Positions 19,810 to 28,559 of a DNA stretch of 64,000 nucleotides are shown piece after piece. The translations under genes and the position numbers were made by a program. This DNA is from Amycolatopsis decaplanina DSM 44594. Its GTDB lineage: Bacteria > Actinomycetota > Actinomycetes > Mycobacteriales > Pseudonocardiaceae. The DNA lies in the NCBI RefSeq assembly GCF_000342005.1, contig NZ_AOHO01000043.1, forward strand, positions 238,831 through 302,830, read 5' to 3'. The notes below the pieces were generated by a model, which had not been told where the DNA came from, did not search any database, and worked only from the letters and a program-made list of their open reading frames with translations. How positions within the stretch are numbered: the stretch's first letter is position 1; every line of letters begins with the position of its first letter.

Positions 19810-22227
19810 TCAGGCGAGGGCTTCGACGCGGCGCGGGATCGGGCGGCGGAGCAGCGCTGTGCGGGTCGCGCGCGGAATCCGCTGGTAGACCAGTTCCCGC
19901 AGGGTCGCGCGGCGGAACGTGTAGCCGGCGTCGTCGTCCTCACGGCGCAGCACCGCGAGGCTCGCCAGCCGGGACAGTGTTCCCTCGATCTCCGCGGTGT
20001 CCCGTCCGCAGACCGCGGCGACGTCCTCGGCGGTGAACGCGTCCCCGGCGAGGCTGGCCGCCTTCAGCAGTGATTTCTCGGCGGCGGGCAGGTTGTCGAG
20101 CTGCGCGGCGAGCGTCCGGCGGACCAGCGGAGGCGTCATCGCCTGGCCCAGTCCCGGAAACGGGGTGGCCCGTCCGTGCACGCCCTGGGCGTACGCGTGC
20201 GCGAACCGGGGATTCCCGCCGATCCTGGCGATCAGTTCCTGCCTGCCTCGGATGAGCCGGGCGGTGCCGGGCAGCAGTTTGTCGAGCAATTTGCCCACGG
20301 CGTCGTCGGCAAGCGGGGCGAGTGTCACCGTCGTGCCGCAGCGTTCGCCGTGTCCGGCTTCCAGCAGCCCGGGCCGGGCGGAGGCGACGATCAGGATCGG
20401 CAGTCCCGCGCAGGCTTCACCGAGCCGGTCGACGGCGTCGCGGGTCTCGACGTCGGCGCGGTGCAGGTCGTCGGCCAATACCACCAGCGGTCCGTAGGCG
20501 GTCAGTTCGGTGGCAGCGGCCCGAAGTGCCGCGTCGCCGCCCTCGGTGCGCAGTCGCGAGGCGGTCTGGGGAAGCAGGCCCGGAACGACGGCGAACGCCT
20601 CGGTGACGTCGGCTCCCGCGTCCAGCACCCGGATCCGGGGCTGCTCGGACAGGGCTTCGGCGAACTCGGCGAGGAGCCGCGTCTTGCCGATCCCGGGCTC
20701 GCCGAGCACCGTCACCCGATGCGGGCGTCCGCCGCGCTCGACGAAGCCGAGCAGGTGGTTCAGCAGGTCGCGGTCGTGATCGCGGCCGACGAAGCCGCCG
20801 GGATCGGCGGCCTCCGCCACCGGGTGCTGGCGGGCCGAAACGGCGTGCCACCAGCCAGGTGAGTCTTCCGACGCCTCGTGCACCACGGTGGGTTCGGAGG
20901 CTTCGCGGACCGCGTCCGACACGCGGATCCGGCCTTCGGGCGCGCGCAGCGCCGAGCGGACACAGCGGTCCAGTACGGGGCCCGCCACTTGACCGGGACC
21001 AGCGGCGGTGAACTCGACGAGGACGTCTCCGCTGTCGACACCGATCTGGGTCGCGATCCCGGCCGTGGCCAGCCTGTCGAGGATCCTCAGCGCGGTCCTG
21101 GTCGCGTGGACGGCGTCGTCGTCGCCGGTCCGGGGGAGACCGAACAGGGCCAGCACGACGGGCCCCGATTCTCCGGGCAGATGCGCGCCCGCGGCGATGG
21201 CCTCCTCCTCGACGACGGTCCGCAGCCGCGCTTGAGCCTCGACGGCCTCTTCGGGATCGTCGTCCGGCGTGGCGAGGGCGACCCCGATCGCGACGACCGG
21301 CTTCCGCTCGCTTTCGACAGGCTCCGTGCGGGGCAAGGCGATCACCGGGGCGGGGGTGAACGGCAGCGGCTCGATCACCGGGGTGGGCTCGGGCTCGGGA
21401 CGCGGAGCCGGATCCGGCCGCCGGGTGAGAAGGGTTTCGTCGTGCTGGAGGATCGCGCGTTCCAGCTCACGCAGCTCCTTGCCCGGCTCCAGGCCGAGCC
21501 CCTCGGCGAGGCTGGCCCGCGTCGCGCGGTAGACCTCGAGCGCGTCCACGTGACGGCCGCAGCGGTAGAGCGCGGTCATCAGCTGGGCGTTGAGCCGTTC
21601 GCGATTCGGGTTGGCCTCCGCCAGCCCGCGCAGGTCGGTGAGCACCTCGTGGTGGTGCCCCCGGTCCAGCTCCAACCCGAAAAGATCCTCGTGGACGGCG
21701 ATCCGCTGATCCTCCAGCGCGACCAGTTCGGGCCACACCACGCCGGTCTCGGTGAGGTCGGCGAGCACCGGGCCATGCCACAGCGCGAGCGCGTCACGGT
21801 AGGCCGATACGGCCCGCTCGGCGTCGCCGCCCGCCTGCGCCATCCGCCCTTCGGCGGCGAGCCGCCGGAAGCGGGCGACGTCGACCTGCTCGCTGTCGAC
21901 GCGCAGCAGGTATCCGGGCGCGTGGGTGAGCAGCATGGCCTGCTCGGTGCCGCCGGTCCGCTGGGCCAGCGTCGAACGCAGCCCCGAAACGGCGTTCTGC
22001 ACCATCTTGCGCGCGGTGGCGGGGATCTCGTCCGCCCAGATCGCCTGCAGCAGCGTGCTGGTGGCGATGACCTCGTTGTGGCGCAACAGAAGATAGGCGA
22101 GCACGGCCCGCTGGGTCGCCCCGCGCAGCACGACCGGACGTCCGTCGTGCACGACGTTGAAGGGGCCGAGGAGGTCGAAACGCACGGGGTCACCACCTTG
22201 TTCGGGACTTGCGAAGACGATCTCCAC
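19810..22227 (-). CDS. SARP-family regulator with cyclase-like insert and NB-ARC ATPase domain (AfsR-like)
   Basis: 805 residues. The N-terminus has an OmpR-type winged helix (LGPFNVVHDGRPVVLRG) and then a bacterial transcriptional activation (BTAD) domain, the SARP signature, to about residue 260. After a Pro-rich linker, residues about 305-450 resemble a degenerate class III nucleotidyl cyclase (ALFGLPRTGDDDAVHATRTA; IGVDSGDVL) that lacks obvious metal-binding Asp pairs. An ATPase domain follows with Walker A GEPGIGKTR near 510 and a helical C-terminus. SARPs activate secondary-metabolite genes, and this one ends next to the polyketide operon, so it is the best candidate cluster regulator. 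The tetratricopeptide tail of AfsR is missing. No alternative upstream start is evident. Confidence 0.9.
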   Translation of the reverse strand: MEIVFASPEQGGDPVRFDLLGPFNVVHDGRPVVLRGATQRAVLAYLLLRHNEVIATSTLLQAIWADEIPATARKMVQNAVSGLRSTLAQRTGGTEQAMLLTHAPGYLLRVDSEQVDVARFRRLAAEGRMAQAGGDAERAVSAYRDALALWHGPVLADLTETGVVWPELVALEDQRIAVHEDLFGLELDRGHHHEVLTDLRGLAEANPNRERLNAQLMTALYRCGRHVDALEVYRATRASLAEGLGLEPGKELRELERAILQHDETLLTRRPDPAPRPEPEPTPVIEPLPFTPAPVIALPRTEPVESERKPVVAIGVALATPDDDPEEAVEAQARLRTVVEEEAIAAGAHLPGESGPVVLALFGLPRTGDDDAVHATRTALRILDRLATAGIATQIGVDSGDVLVEFTAAGPGQVAGPVLDRCVRSALRAPEGRIRVSDAVREASEPTVVHEASEDSPGWWHAVSARQHPVAEAADPGGFVGRDHDRDLLNHLLGFVERGGRPHRVTVLGEPGIGKTRLLAEFAEALSEQPRIRVLDAGADVTEAFAVVPGLLPQTASRLRTEGGDAALRAAATELTAYGPLVVLADDLHRADVETRDAVDRLGEACAGLPILIVASARPGLLEAGHGERCGTTVTLAPLADDAVGKLLDKLLPGTARLIRGRQELIARIGGNPRFAHAYAQGVHGRATPFPGLGQAMTPPLVRRTLAAQLDNLPAAEKSLLKAASLAGDAFTAEDVAAVCGRDTAEIEGTLSRLASLAVLRREDDDAGYTFRRATLRELVYQRIPRATRTALLRRPIPRRVEALA

Positions 22228-22280
22228 CGTGGCCCCGCACCCCGTCCGCCGACAACGCCGTGGCGCGGATACTGGCTCGG

Positions 22281-22309
22281 TGCCAGTGGCACCCGAGAAC
22301 GATGCCAGT
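22281..22309. promoter_or_regulatory. Candidate SARP operator: two tgccagt heptamers 22 bp apart
   Basis: tgccagt occurs at 22281-22287 and 22303-22309, exactly 22 bp (two helical turns) apart, with an inverted actggc at 22271. SARPs bind heptameric direct repeats spaced in multiples of 11 bp. The site lies 54-82 bp upstream of the SARP start, which suggests autoregulation. This is an inference. Confidence 0.45.
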
Positions 22310-22406
22310 TACCACCCGATGTGTTGACTGTGGACGTTCTCATCTGCTAAGCGCCCTGCCAGGCCACGCATCGACGTCACGCGCCGGGACGAAGGACGCC
22401 GTGGAC

Positions 22407-22420
22407 GGGACCTTTGTCAC
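22407..22420. promoter_or_regulatory. DevR/DosR-like box upstream of the GAF histidine kinase gene
   Basis: GGGACCTTTGTCAC matches the DevR/DosR half-site arrangement GGGAC-N4-GNCCC with one mismatch in the second half. It lies about 115 bp before the kinase start. A second, better box precedes the PPOX gene at 24397. Confidence 0.55.
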
Positions 22421-22536
22421 TACTCACGATGCCGGCGAGACCAGAAGATCACCGTGCTGGGTGACGTGGTCGTGGATGACGATGGACACGCTGGGGACAC
22501 CCGTCGTGGGCGGGCTTTTCCGGCCGGAGGTACGGA

Positions 22537-24264
22537 ATGGTCGCTGAACCGGACGCGGAAGGGGCGGAGAACAGGACCGGCGGCGCGCTGGAGGGTCTTC
22601 GCCTCGATGAGTTGCTGCGCGAGGTCCAGGAGCGGTTCAGCGAGATCGTCGGAACACACGACCGGTTGCAGGGGCTGCTCGAAGCGGTGTTCGCCGTGGC
22701 GACCGGGCTGGAGCTGGACGGGACACTGCAACGGATCGTGCAGGTCGCGGCGGATCTTGTCGATGCCCGCTACGGCGCTCTGGGTGTGCTCGGCGAAGAA
22801 GAGGGGCTCAGCGGCTTCGTTCACGTCGGGATCGACGAGGAGACCAGCGCGACCATGGGCGAACACCCGCAGGGGAAGGGGCTGCTCGGCCTGTTGCTCC
22901 GGCAGCCGCATCCGGTGCGGATCCCGGATCTGACCCGGCATCCGGCCTCAGTGGGCCTCCCGGCGAACCATCCGCCGATGCGCAGCTTCCTCGGCGCGCC
23001 GATCCGGGTGCGCGACCAGGTGTTCGGCAACCTGTATCTCACCGAGAAACGAGGCGCGCCGGAGTTCACCACCGACGACGAGATCGTGCTGCGGGCGCTG
23101 GCGGCCGCGGCCGGAGTGGCGGTCGAGAACGCCGTGCTGTTCAAGAGGGCGAAGGCTCGCGAACGATGGCTGGAGACCGTCGCCCGGATCAACGGCGGAC
23201 TGCTGGGCGGGATGACGGTGGCCGACACCTTGAATTTGATCGTCGACCAAGTCCGGGAACTCACGGCGGCGGACCGGGTGCTGGTCGTGCTCGCCGACGA
23301 CTCCGGTCGGGAGACCATGTCGGTGAGCGCGGCGTCCGGTGACCGGGCCGACGCGCTGCTCGGCGTCAGGATCTCGGTGGCCCACACGGCGATCGAAGAA
23401 GTGCTGAGGTCGCAGGAGCCGTTGTTCAGCGGGGATTTCGCCGCCTTGACGTCCAAGGAGCCGGAGTCGGTCGTCACCGGATGCGGCCCGGCGGTCGTCG
23501 TCCCGCTGATCGGGAGCGGTGGGGTCGGCGGTCTCCTGATCGCGATACGGGACAAGGGTGCCGCGCCGTTCAAGACGGATCAGGTCCCCATGCTGGCTTC
23601 GTTCGCCGATCAAGCGGCGGTGGCGCTGGAGTTCGCCGACAGGCAGCGCAGCCGGCGGCTGGTGGACGTGCTCGCGGACCGGGCCCGGATCGCGCAGGAT
23701 CTGCATGACCATGTCATCCAGCGGCTGTTCGCCACCGGGATGAGTCTGCGAAGTCTCCTTCCCCGGCTCGAAGACGAGCTCGCCAAGACCAAGGTGACCG
23801 CGGGTGTCGAGCAGCTGGATCGTACGGTGCGGGAGATCCGGACCTCGATCTTCGACTTGCACGGCGCCGCCGTGGACCCGGCGGTCAGCCTCCGGCGGCG
23901 GCTGCTCGATGCCGTGGCCGAACTCGGTGGCGAGGCCGCCGTTCCGCCGTCGATACGGATCTCCGGCGCGGTGGACACCCTGGTACCCGGCCGGTTGCAC
24001 GGGCACGCCGAAGCGATGGTGCGGGAGATTCTGGGCGACGCGGTCCGGCGGCCGGGGGCCGACCGGATCAGCGTCGGCGTCGAAGCCGGTCCGGACGAGC
24101 TGGTCGTCGAGGTCGCGGACAAGGGAACCGGGGTCCCGGACGGGGTACCCCGGACCGGGCCGGACGGCATCCGGCGGCGCGCCGAGCGGCACGGCGGAAC
24201 GATCGAGTTCGCCGCGGGGCCCGGTGGCGGCACGATCGTGACCTGGCGCGTGCCGCTCGGCTGA
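22537..24264 (+). CDS. DevS/DosT-like sensor histidine kinase (GAF-GAF-HisKA_3-HATPase)
   Basis: 575 residues from the ATG after a ccggaggt ribosome-binding site. Two GAF domains (about 55-200 and 225-370) are followed by the dimerisation box RIAQDLHDHVIQRLF with phospho-acceptor His390. A C-terminal ATP-binding domain (DKGTGVPDG, G2-like GPGGGT) ends the protein. This is the layout of DevS/DosT, which sense O2/NO/CO via heme in the first GAF domain. The N-box, normally NxxRHA, reads GDAVRRPGA (Asp501 for Asn), so ATP binding may be altered. No response regulator is adjacent; a DevR partner must be elsewhere. A DevR-like box upstream suggests it belongs to the regulon it controls. Confidence 0.92.
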   Translation: MVAEPDAEGAENRTGGALEGLRLDELLREVQERFSEIVGTHDRLQGLLEAVFAVATGLELDGTLQRIVQVAADLVDARYGALGVLGEEEGLSGFVHVGIDEETSATMGEHPQGKGLLGLLLRQPHPVRIPDLTRHPASVGLPANHPPMRSFLGAPIRVRDQVFGNLYLTEKRGAPEFTTDDEIVLRALAAAAGVAVENAVLFKRAKARERWLETVARINGGLLGGMTVADTLNLIVDQVRELTAADRVLVVLADDSGRETMSVSAASGDRADALLGVRISVAHTAIEEVLRSQEPLFSGDFAALTSKEPESVVTGCGPAVVVPLIGSGGVGGLLIAIRDKGAAPFKTDQVPMLASFADQAAVALEFADRQRSRRLVDVLADRARIAQDLHDHVIQRLFATGMSLRSLLPRLEDELAKTKVTAGVEQLDRTVREIRTSIFDLHGAAVDPAVSLRRRLLDAVAELGGEAAVPPSIRISGAVDTLVPGRLHGHAEAMVREILGDAVRRPGADRISVGVEAGPDELVVEVADKGTGVPDGVPRTGPDGIRRRAERHGGTIEFAAGPGGGTIVTWRVPLG

Positions 24265-24296
24265 CGGCCGGTCCGCGTGCCCAGGACGCGCTGGGG

Positions 24297-24342
24297 CTCG
24301 TGAGTGGTAAGGACGGTTCTAACCGTCCTTACCACTCACGAG
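24297..24342. repeat. 46-bp intergenic palindrome, copy 2
   Basis: Identical in sequence to the copy at 14881-14926 (22-bp arms, ct centre). It lies 32 bp after the histidine kinase stop. Confidence 0.92.
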
Positions 24343-24396
24343 GCATGAAGACGGCTGACGGCCGGGCGGCGCTGGTGCCTCTCGGCCGTGATCCTC

Positions 24397-24410
24397 GGGA
24401 CTTCCGGCCC
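24397..24410. promoter_or_regulatory. DevR/DosR-like box upstream of the PPOX gene
   Basis: GGGACTTCCGGCCC is a strong match to GGGAC-N4-GNCCC. It lies 70 bp before the start of the PPOX-type gene and downstream of the DevS-like kinase, as in many actinobacterial DosR regulons. Confidence 0.65.
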
Positions 24411-24479
24411 AGGAGTCATCGGTGCCAGGGAGCGCATCCTGGACGATGAATGGTGGTGTGTCGTTCGTGGGGAGTGGTC

Positions 24480-24911
24480 ATGGCCGGTCGGCGACATCTC
24501 GAGTCCTTGGACCGCGGTCGATGTCTGGAGTTGCTGCGGACCGTGCGGGTGGGCCGTCTGGTGTTCACCGAGAACCTGCTGCCGACGGTGCAGCCGGTGA
24601 ACTTCCGGATCCATCGGGGACAGGTGGTGACCCGGGTCGCCGGAGGGGCGAAGCTGAGCGCCGCGACCAGCGGCGCGGTGGTCGCGTTCCAGGCCGACGA
24701 GCTCGACCCCGACCTGTGGACGGGATGGAGTGTGACCGTGGTGGGACATGCGAACCTGATCACTGACGTGGGTGAGCTGGTCGAACTGGCGGGCACCTTC
24801 CTGCAGCCGTGGGTCGACGGACGACGCGACCACTTCGTGCGGATCGGAACCGAGAAGGTGACCGGGCGTCGGCTGCACGGGCCCCCTCGCAAAGACGACT
24901 GTTTCCCCTGA
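24480..24911 (+). CDS. Pyridoxamine 5'-phosphate oxidase-like flavin-binding protein (PPOX class)
   Basis: 143 residues. I chose the ATG at 24480 (ggggagtg ribosome-binding site 4 bp upstream) over an in-frame GTG/ATG 30 bp earlier. VGRLVFTENLLPTVQPVNF is the first strand pair of the split-barrel FMN/F420-binding fold, and VTVVGHANLI is a later core strand. Small split-barrel proteins of this type are common members of DosR regulons, and a DevR-like box stands upstream. The exact cofactor (FMN or F420) and substrate cannot be told. Confidence 0.82.
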   Translation: MAGRRHLESLDRGRCLELLRTVRVGRLVFTENLLPTVQPVNFRIHRGQVVTRVAGGAKLSAATSGAVVAFQADELDPDLWTGWSVTVVGHANLITDVGELVELAGTFLQPWVDGRRDHFVRIGTEKVTGRRLHGPPRKDDCFP

Positions 24912-24978
24912 CTGGACCAACGTGCCTACCTGACGCGGGATCCTGAACCGTCGCCACCTCGCGGCCAAGTGAGCGTTC

Positions 24979-27759
24979 TCAGGTCAGGTATTCGCCGGTC
25001 AGGATCGCCGCCGCGAGCTCCACCCGGGACGCGTACCCGGTCCGGGAGAACAGCCTGCTGAGCCTGCCTTCCACGCTTTTTTCGCTGGTTTCGAGGACGA
25101 CCGCCAGTTGCCGGTTGGTGAGGCCCTCGGCGACGAGGATCGCCAGCAGCCGTTCGTTCTCGGCTGTCGTCTCCGTCCGGCCAGGGCCGGCGAAGCCGTT
25201 TTCACGCAACAGCTTCCGCACCCGGCCGCGCCAGAACCAGGCGCCGACCTCGCCGAACAGTTCGTACGCCTCGGTCCACGACTGTTCCGGCCGGTGCCCG
25301 GCGAGGCCCGCCCGCAGGAGAGTCATCGCCGACTCGTAGGGGACGTCGCGGCGTTCGCGCGCGATGGCCGCGGCGCGCCGGGCCGAGGCGGGCTCGCGAT
25401 GGACCGCCGCGCGGGCCAGGTAATGGTTCTGGTGCGCGCGGGCGGTGTCGAGCTGGGTGGCCGTGCGCGCCGAGCGCCGTACCCAGTGTTCCCCTTCGCG
25501 TTGCTTGTTCCGCGCCAGCGCGGAGCGCGCCAGGTCGGCCCAGAGGTCTTCGGTGCCCAGCAGGTAGCCGCCCGCGTCGGCGCTGCGCGCGGCGGAGTAC
25601 AGCAACGCGTCGGCGCCTTCGGTGTCGCCGAGTTTGCTGAGCACGGTGAATTCGGCGTGGTCGATCGTGTGCCGCATCCCGGACGGGCGGCTTTCGGCGG
25701 CCAGTGCCCTCGCCCTGGCGAGCCAGCCCTGCGCGCCGAGGATCCGGATGGCGCATTGCGTCAGCAGGCAGTGCAGCGGCCGGGCCGGATCGGTGCCGCC
25801 CAGCATCGTCCGCCGGGCCAGTTCCATCGCCTCCGGCCAGTCCCCGCCCAGGTAGTTCAGCGCGAACCGGCCGGGCCCCGGCAGCTGGTCGAGGGGCATC
25901 CCGGCTCCGGTGATCAGCCGTCGCGCCTGCTGGAGTTCTCCCAGCAGCAGCAGCATTTCCACTTCGAACCGGCGCTGTTCGATGTTGTACTGCGGCAGAT
26001 GTCCCGAACGCCACAGTTCCGGATGCGCCACGAGCGTGTGCAGCTGGGAGGTGTCGCCGAGCACCACGCCACAGGCCGCCAGGAACATCGTGCCGAAATC
26101 GGCGGTGATGGGGTTGCTCCCGGTCCACACCGCGCGTTCCCGCTCCAGCAGGTCCCGCGCCTCGATCCAGCGATGGCTCAACAGCAGGGCGAAGGCCCGG
26201 TTGATCACCGTCAGCGCGGGGTCGTCCGGCAGTACCGGCGACGCGCCCGCGGCGATCTCGGCGAGTTCCCCGAGATCGCCGCGGGCGGCGAGTCCGGTGA
26301 TGAACACGGTGGACAGTTCCTGCGCCTGCGCCTGTTCGAGGTGGCCGAGATGCTTGCAGAGCACCTGCCGAGCGCAATCACCGGCTTCGGCAGCCCGGTA
26401 GTGCAACGCCTTGGCCGCGCTCAGCAGCATCAGCACGACCGTCCGCGCCGGCGGTTCGGTCACCCAGGACAACGTCGCGTGGAGCCAGCGTTCCGCCTTC
26501 GCGCCGTCGGTGAAAAGGACGCGCTTGCCGTTCTCGAGGAGCTCGGCCGACGCGCGACGTGTGTCGACCAGTGACCCGGCCTGGGTGATCCAGTCGAGCA
26601 CCAGATCCGGATCGGATACGGACGCGGAGCCCGACCACACCGCCTGGACCGCTTGAGCGGCCAGGCTGCGCGAGGCGTACGGCCCGATCCCGGCCAGCAG
26701 GGCATCCCGGACGGCGGGGACCCTGAACCGGTGTCCGCCGTCCCGATCCCGGACCAGGACGCGTTCGGCGACGAGCCTGTCGAGCACCGCGCCGAGGTCT
26801 TCCTCCCGCCATCCGAGCGCGGTCGCGGCCAGCCCGGGGGCGGAGGCGCCGAGCGGGCAGAGCATCGCCATCGTCTCGGCCACCTCCCGCACGCCGCCAC
26901 CCGCCTCGGTCACCGCCCGCAGGAGCGGATGGTCCTCGGTGGCCACCGGCAGGTCGACCCGTTCGACGCGGTACGCGGTGCGGTCGACGATCCGCAGGGC
27001 CCCGGCCGCCCGGTAGCCGTGCACGAGCGCGGTCAGCGCGGCGGGGTTGCCCCGGGCCGCGGTGTGCAGTTCGGTCACCAGGCCGTCGTTCGGCAGGGCC
27101 GAGACCAGCCCCGTCAGCAGCGATCGCGACTGGGCTCGCGAAAGCGGCCGCAGAAACCGCAATTTCGCGCGCCCACCCGCCCGCAGCCGGGCGAAGGCAC
27201 CTCTCAGCGCGGGACTTCCGGACAGATCGTCCCCCGCGCCGATCCGCATCGTCGCGATCACGCTGATCGGCGTCTCCGCCGAACATCGGTGCAGCAGCGG
27301 GCTCACCAACCGGGCGCTGTGCTCGTCGAGCCACTGCGCGTCGTCGACCAGGACCACCAGCGGGGTCTGGGCACGCAGGAGGGTGAACACGGCGGTCGCG
27401 ATCTTCGCGACGGTCTCCGGGGTCGGCGTGGTTTCACCCGCCCTGGCGAGCATGGCCAGCACGGAGCGCCGCGCGGGCTCCTCCTCCGCCCGGCCCCCGC
27501 CGAGGAGGACGAGAAGCCGGAAGATCGCGCCGTACGGGAGTGCCCGGTCGAGTTCGGCCAGCCGCAGCACCAGCACCTTGGCCGACGGGGTGAGTTCCTC
27601 GGCGAGCCTGTCCAGCACCGTGCCGCGGCCGCAGCCGGGCTCCCCGGCGAGCACCGTCAGCGGGGTCGTGCCGAGACCGGCCTCGTCCCGCAGGATCCCG
27701 GCCTCCTCGACGCGGACGTCCGGCGGTCCCGTCCCGGCGCCCGGGTGCCTGGTGCTCAT
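24979..27759 (-). CDS. LAL-type (LuxR-family) ATP-binding transcriptional regulator
   Basis: 926 residues. Walker A GEPGCGRGT is near residue 40, with an AAA/STAND ATPase region containing LVVLVDDAQWLDEHSA (Walker B and sensor style). A long helical repeat middle follows. The C-terminal LuxR helix-turn-helix is clear (EGLTNRQLAVVLETSEKSVEG). The size is typical for LAL regulators, which often control secondary metabolism or carbon use in actinomycetes. It stands alone, convergent with the PPOX gene and divergent from the TetR gene. Its targets are not shown by the sequence; the polyketide cluster lies too far away to assume a link. Confidence 0.92.
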   Translation of the reverse strand: MSTRHPGAGTGPPDVRVEEAGILRDEAGLGTTPLTVLAGEPGCGRGTVLDRLAEELTPSAKVLVLRLAELDRALPYGAIFRLLVLLGGGRAEEEPARRSVLAMLARAGETTPTPETVAKIATAVFTLLRAQTPLVVLVDDAQWLDEHSARLVSPLLHRCSAETPISVIATMRIGAGDDLSGSPALRGAFARLRAGGRAKLRFLRPLSRAQSRSLLTGLVSALPNDGLVTELHTAARGNPAALTALVHGYRAAGALRIVDRTAYRVERVDLPVATEDHPLLRAVTEAGGGVREVAETMAMLCPLGASAPGLAATALGWREEDLGAVLDRLVAERVLVRDRDGGHRFRVPAVRDALLAGIGPYASRSLAAQAVQAVWSGSASVSDPDLVLDWITQAGSLVDTRRASAELLENGKRVLFTDGAKAERWLHATLSWVTEPPARTVVLMLLSAAKALHYRAAEAGDCARQVLCKHLGHLEQAQAQELSTVFITGLAARGDLGELAEIAAGASPVLPDDPALTVINRAFALLLSHRWIEARDLLERERAVWTGSNPITADFGTMFLAACGVVLGDTSQLHTLVAHPELWRSGHLPQYNIEQRRFEVEMLLLLGELQQARRLITGAGMPLDQLPGPGRFALNYLGGDWPEAMELARRTMLGGTDPARPLHCLLTQCAIRILGAQGWLARARALAAESRPSGMRHTIDHAEFTVLSKLGDTEGADALLYSAARSADAGGYLLGTEDLWADLARSALARNKQREGEHWVRRSARTATQLDTARAHQNHYLARAAVHREPASARRAAAIARERRDVPYESAMTLLRAGLAGHRPEQSWTEAYELFGEVGAWFWRGRVRKLLRENGFAGPGRTETTAENERLLAILVAEGLTNRQLAVVLETSEKSVEGRLSRLFSRTGYASRVELAAAILTGEYLT

Positions 27760-27890
27760 GCGCCCAGTTCACCAGGACGGAGCCCGGCTGACCGTCACCC
27801 AACCGTATGAACCGGGCCGTCGAGGCCGTCTCAGGCACCCAGTGACCGGTAATTCCTGCCGGGAACCGGCGGTTCTCCGGCCGTCGACAA

Positions 27891-27900
27891 ACCGGCCGGT
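27891..27900. promoter_or_regulatory. Palindrome upstream of the tetR-type gene
   Basis: The perfect 10-bp palindrome accggccggt lies 32 bp before the TetR start and is followed by atgct. It shares the ACCG...CGGTATG outline with the 16-bp palindrome at 33613 ahead of the acyl-CoA dehydrogenase operon, so both could be read by the same TetR protein. Confidence 0.35.
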
Positions 27901-27932
27901 ATGCTGAATGCCCGCATGAGAAGGAGCCGGCC

Positions 27933-28550
27933 ATGACACGAGCGACCACCCGGAGGGCCGAGGCGGGCGGTGAGGACCAGGCCGCAGTCCCGCGCCGTCT
28001 GCTGTCGCACGCCACGAAACTCTTCGCCAAGAAGGGTTTCGACCGCACCTCCGTGCAGGAGATCGTCGAGGCGGCCGGGGTCACCAAGGGCGCGATGTAC
28101 CACTACTTCGGCTCCAAGGACGACCTCCTTTACGAGATCTACGCCCGGGTGCTGCGCGCGCAGACCGAGCAACTGGAAAAGGTGGCCTCGAGCGAGGCGC
28201 CGCTGCGGGAGCGGTTGCGCTCCGCCGCCTCCGACGTCGTCGTCAGCACGATCGACAACCTCGACGACAACACGATCTTCATGCAGTCCATGCACCAGCT
28301 CAGCGTGGAGAAGCAGAAGGCCGTCCGCGCGGAACGCCGCAAGTACCACGAGCGGTTCCGCACGCTGATCGAGGAAGGCCAGGAGTCCGGCGAATTCCGC
28401 GCGGACAAACCGGCCGACGTGATCGTCGACTTCTTCTTCGGCTCGGTGCACCACCTCGGTTCGTGGTACCGGCGCGGCGGCGCGCTCTCGGCCCGCCAGA
28501 TCGGTGACCACTTCGCCGATCTCCTGCTGGCCGCGCTGCGACCCGAGTAG
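27933..28550 (+). CDS. TetR/AcrR-family transcriptional regulator
   Basis: 205 residues. The ATG follows an agaaggagc ribosome-binding site. The N-terminal helix-turn-helix is typical (TKLFAKKGFDRTSVQEIV, then GVTKGAMYHYFGSKDDL). The ligand-binding C-terminal half is not recognisable as a known class by eye. The nearest large operon, 29-33.6 kb, encodes acyl-CoA dehydrogenases and an APH-like kinase, and TetR proteins commonly repress such clusters in response to acyl-CoAs. This is inferred from position and a related palindrome upstream of that operon. Confidence 0.93.
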   Translation: MTRATTRRAEAGGEDQAAVPRRLLSHATKLFAKKGFDRTSVQEIVEAAGVTKGAMYHYFGSKDDLLYEIYARVLRAQTEQLEKVASSEAPLRERLRSAASDVVVSTIDNLDDNTIFMQSMHQLSVEKQKAVRAERRKYHERFRTLIEEGQESGEFRADKPADVIVDFFFGSVHHLGSWYRRGGALSARQIGDHFADLLLAALRPE

Positions 28551-28559
28551 CGACGGCGC

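Noticed and set aside
19687..20073. Possible small + strand gene (Thr/Arg-Val-Ile repeats) after the PKS operon
   Set aside because: The repetitive peptide is only the translation of the actcgcgtgatcaga repeat array, and the rest is antisense to the SARP gene.
24979..27759. LAL regulator as cluster-specific activator of the PKS
   Set aside because: Separated from the cluster by the SARP, DevS-like and PPOX genes; the SARP is nearer and of the more usual type, so I did not claim it.
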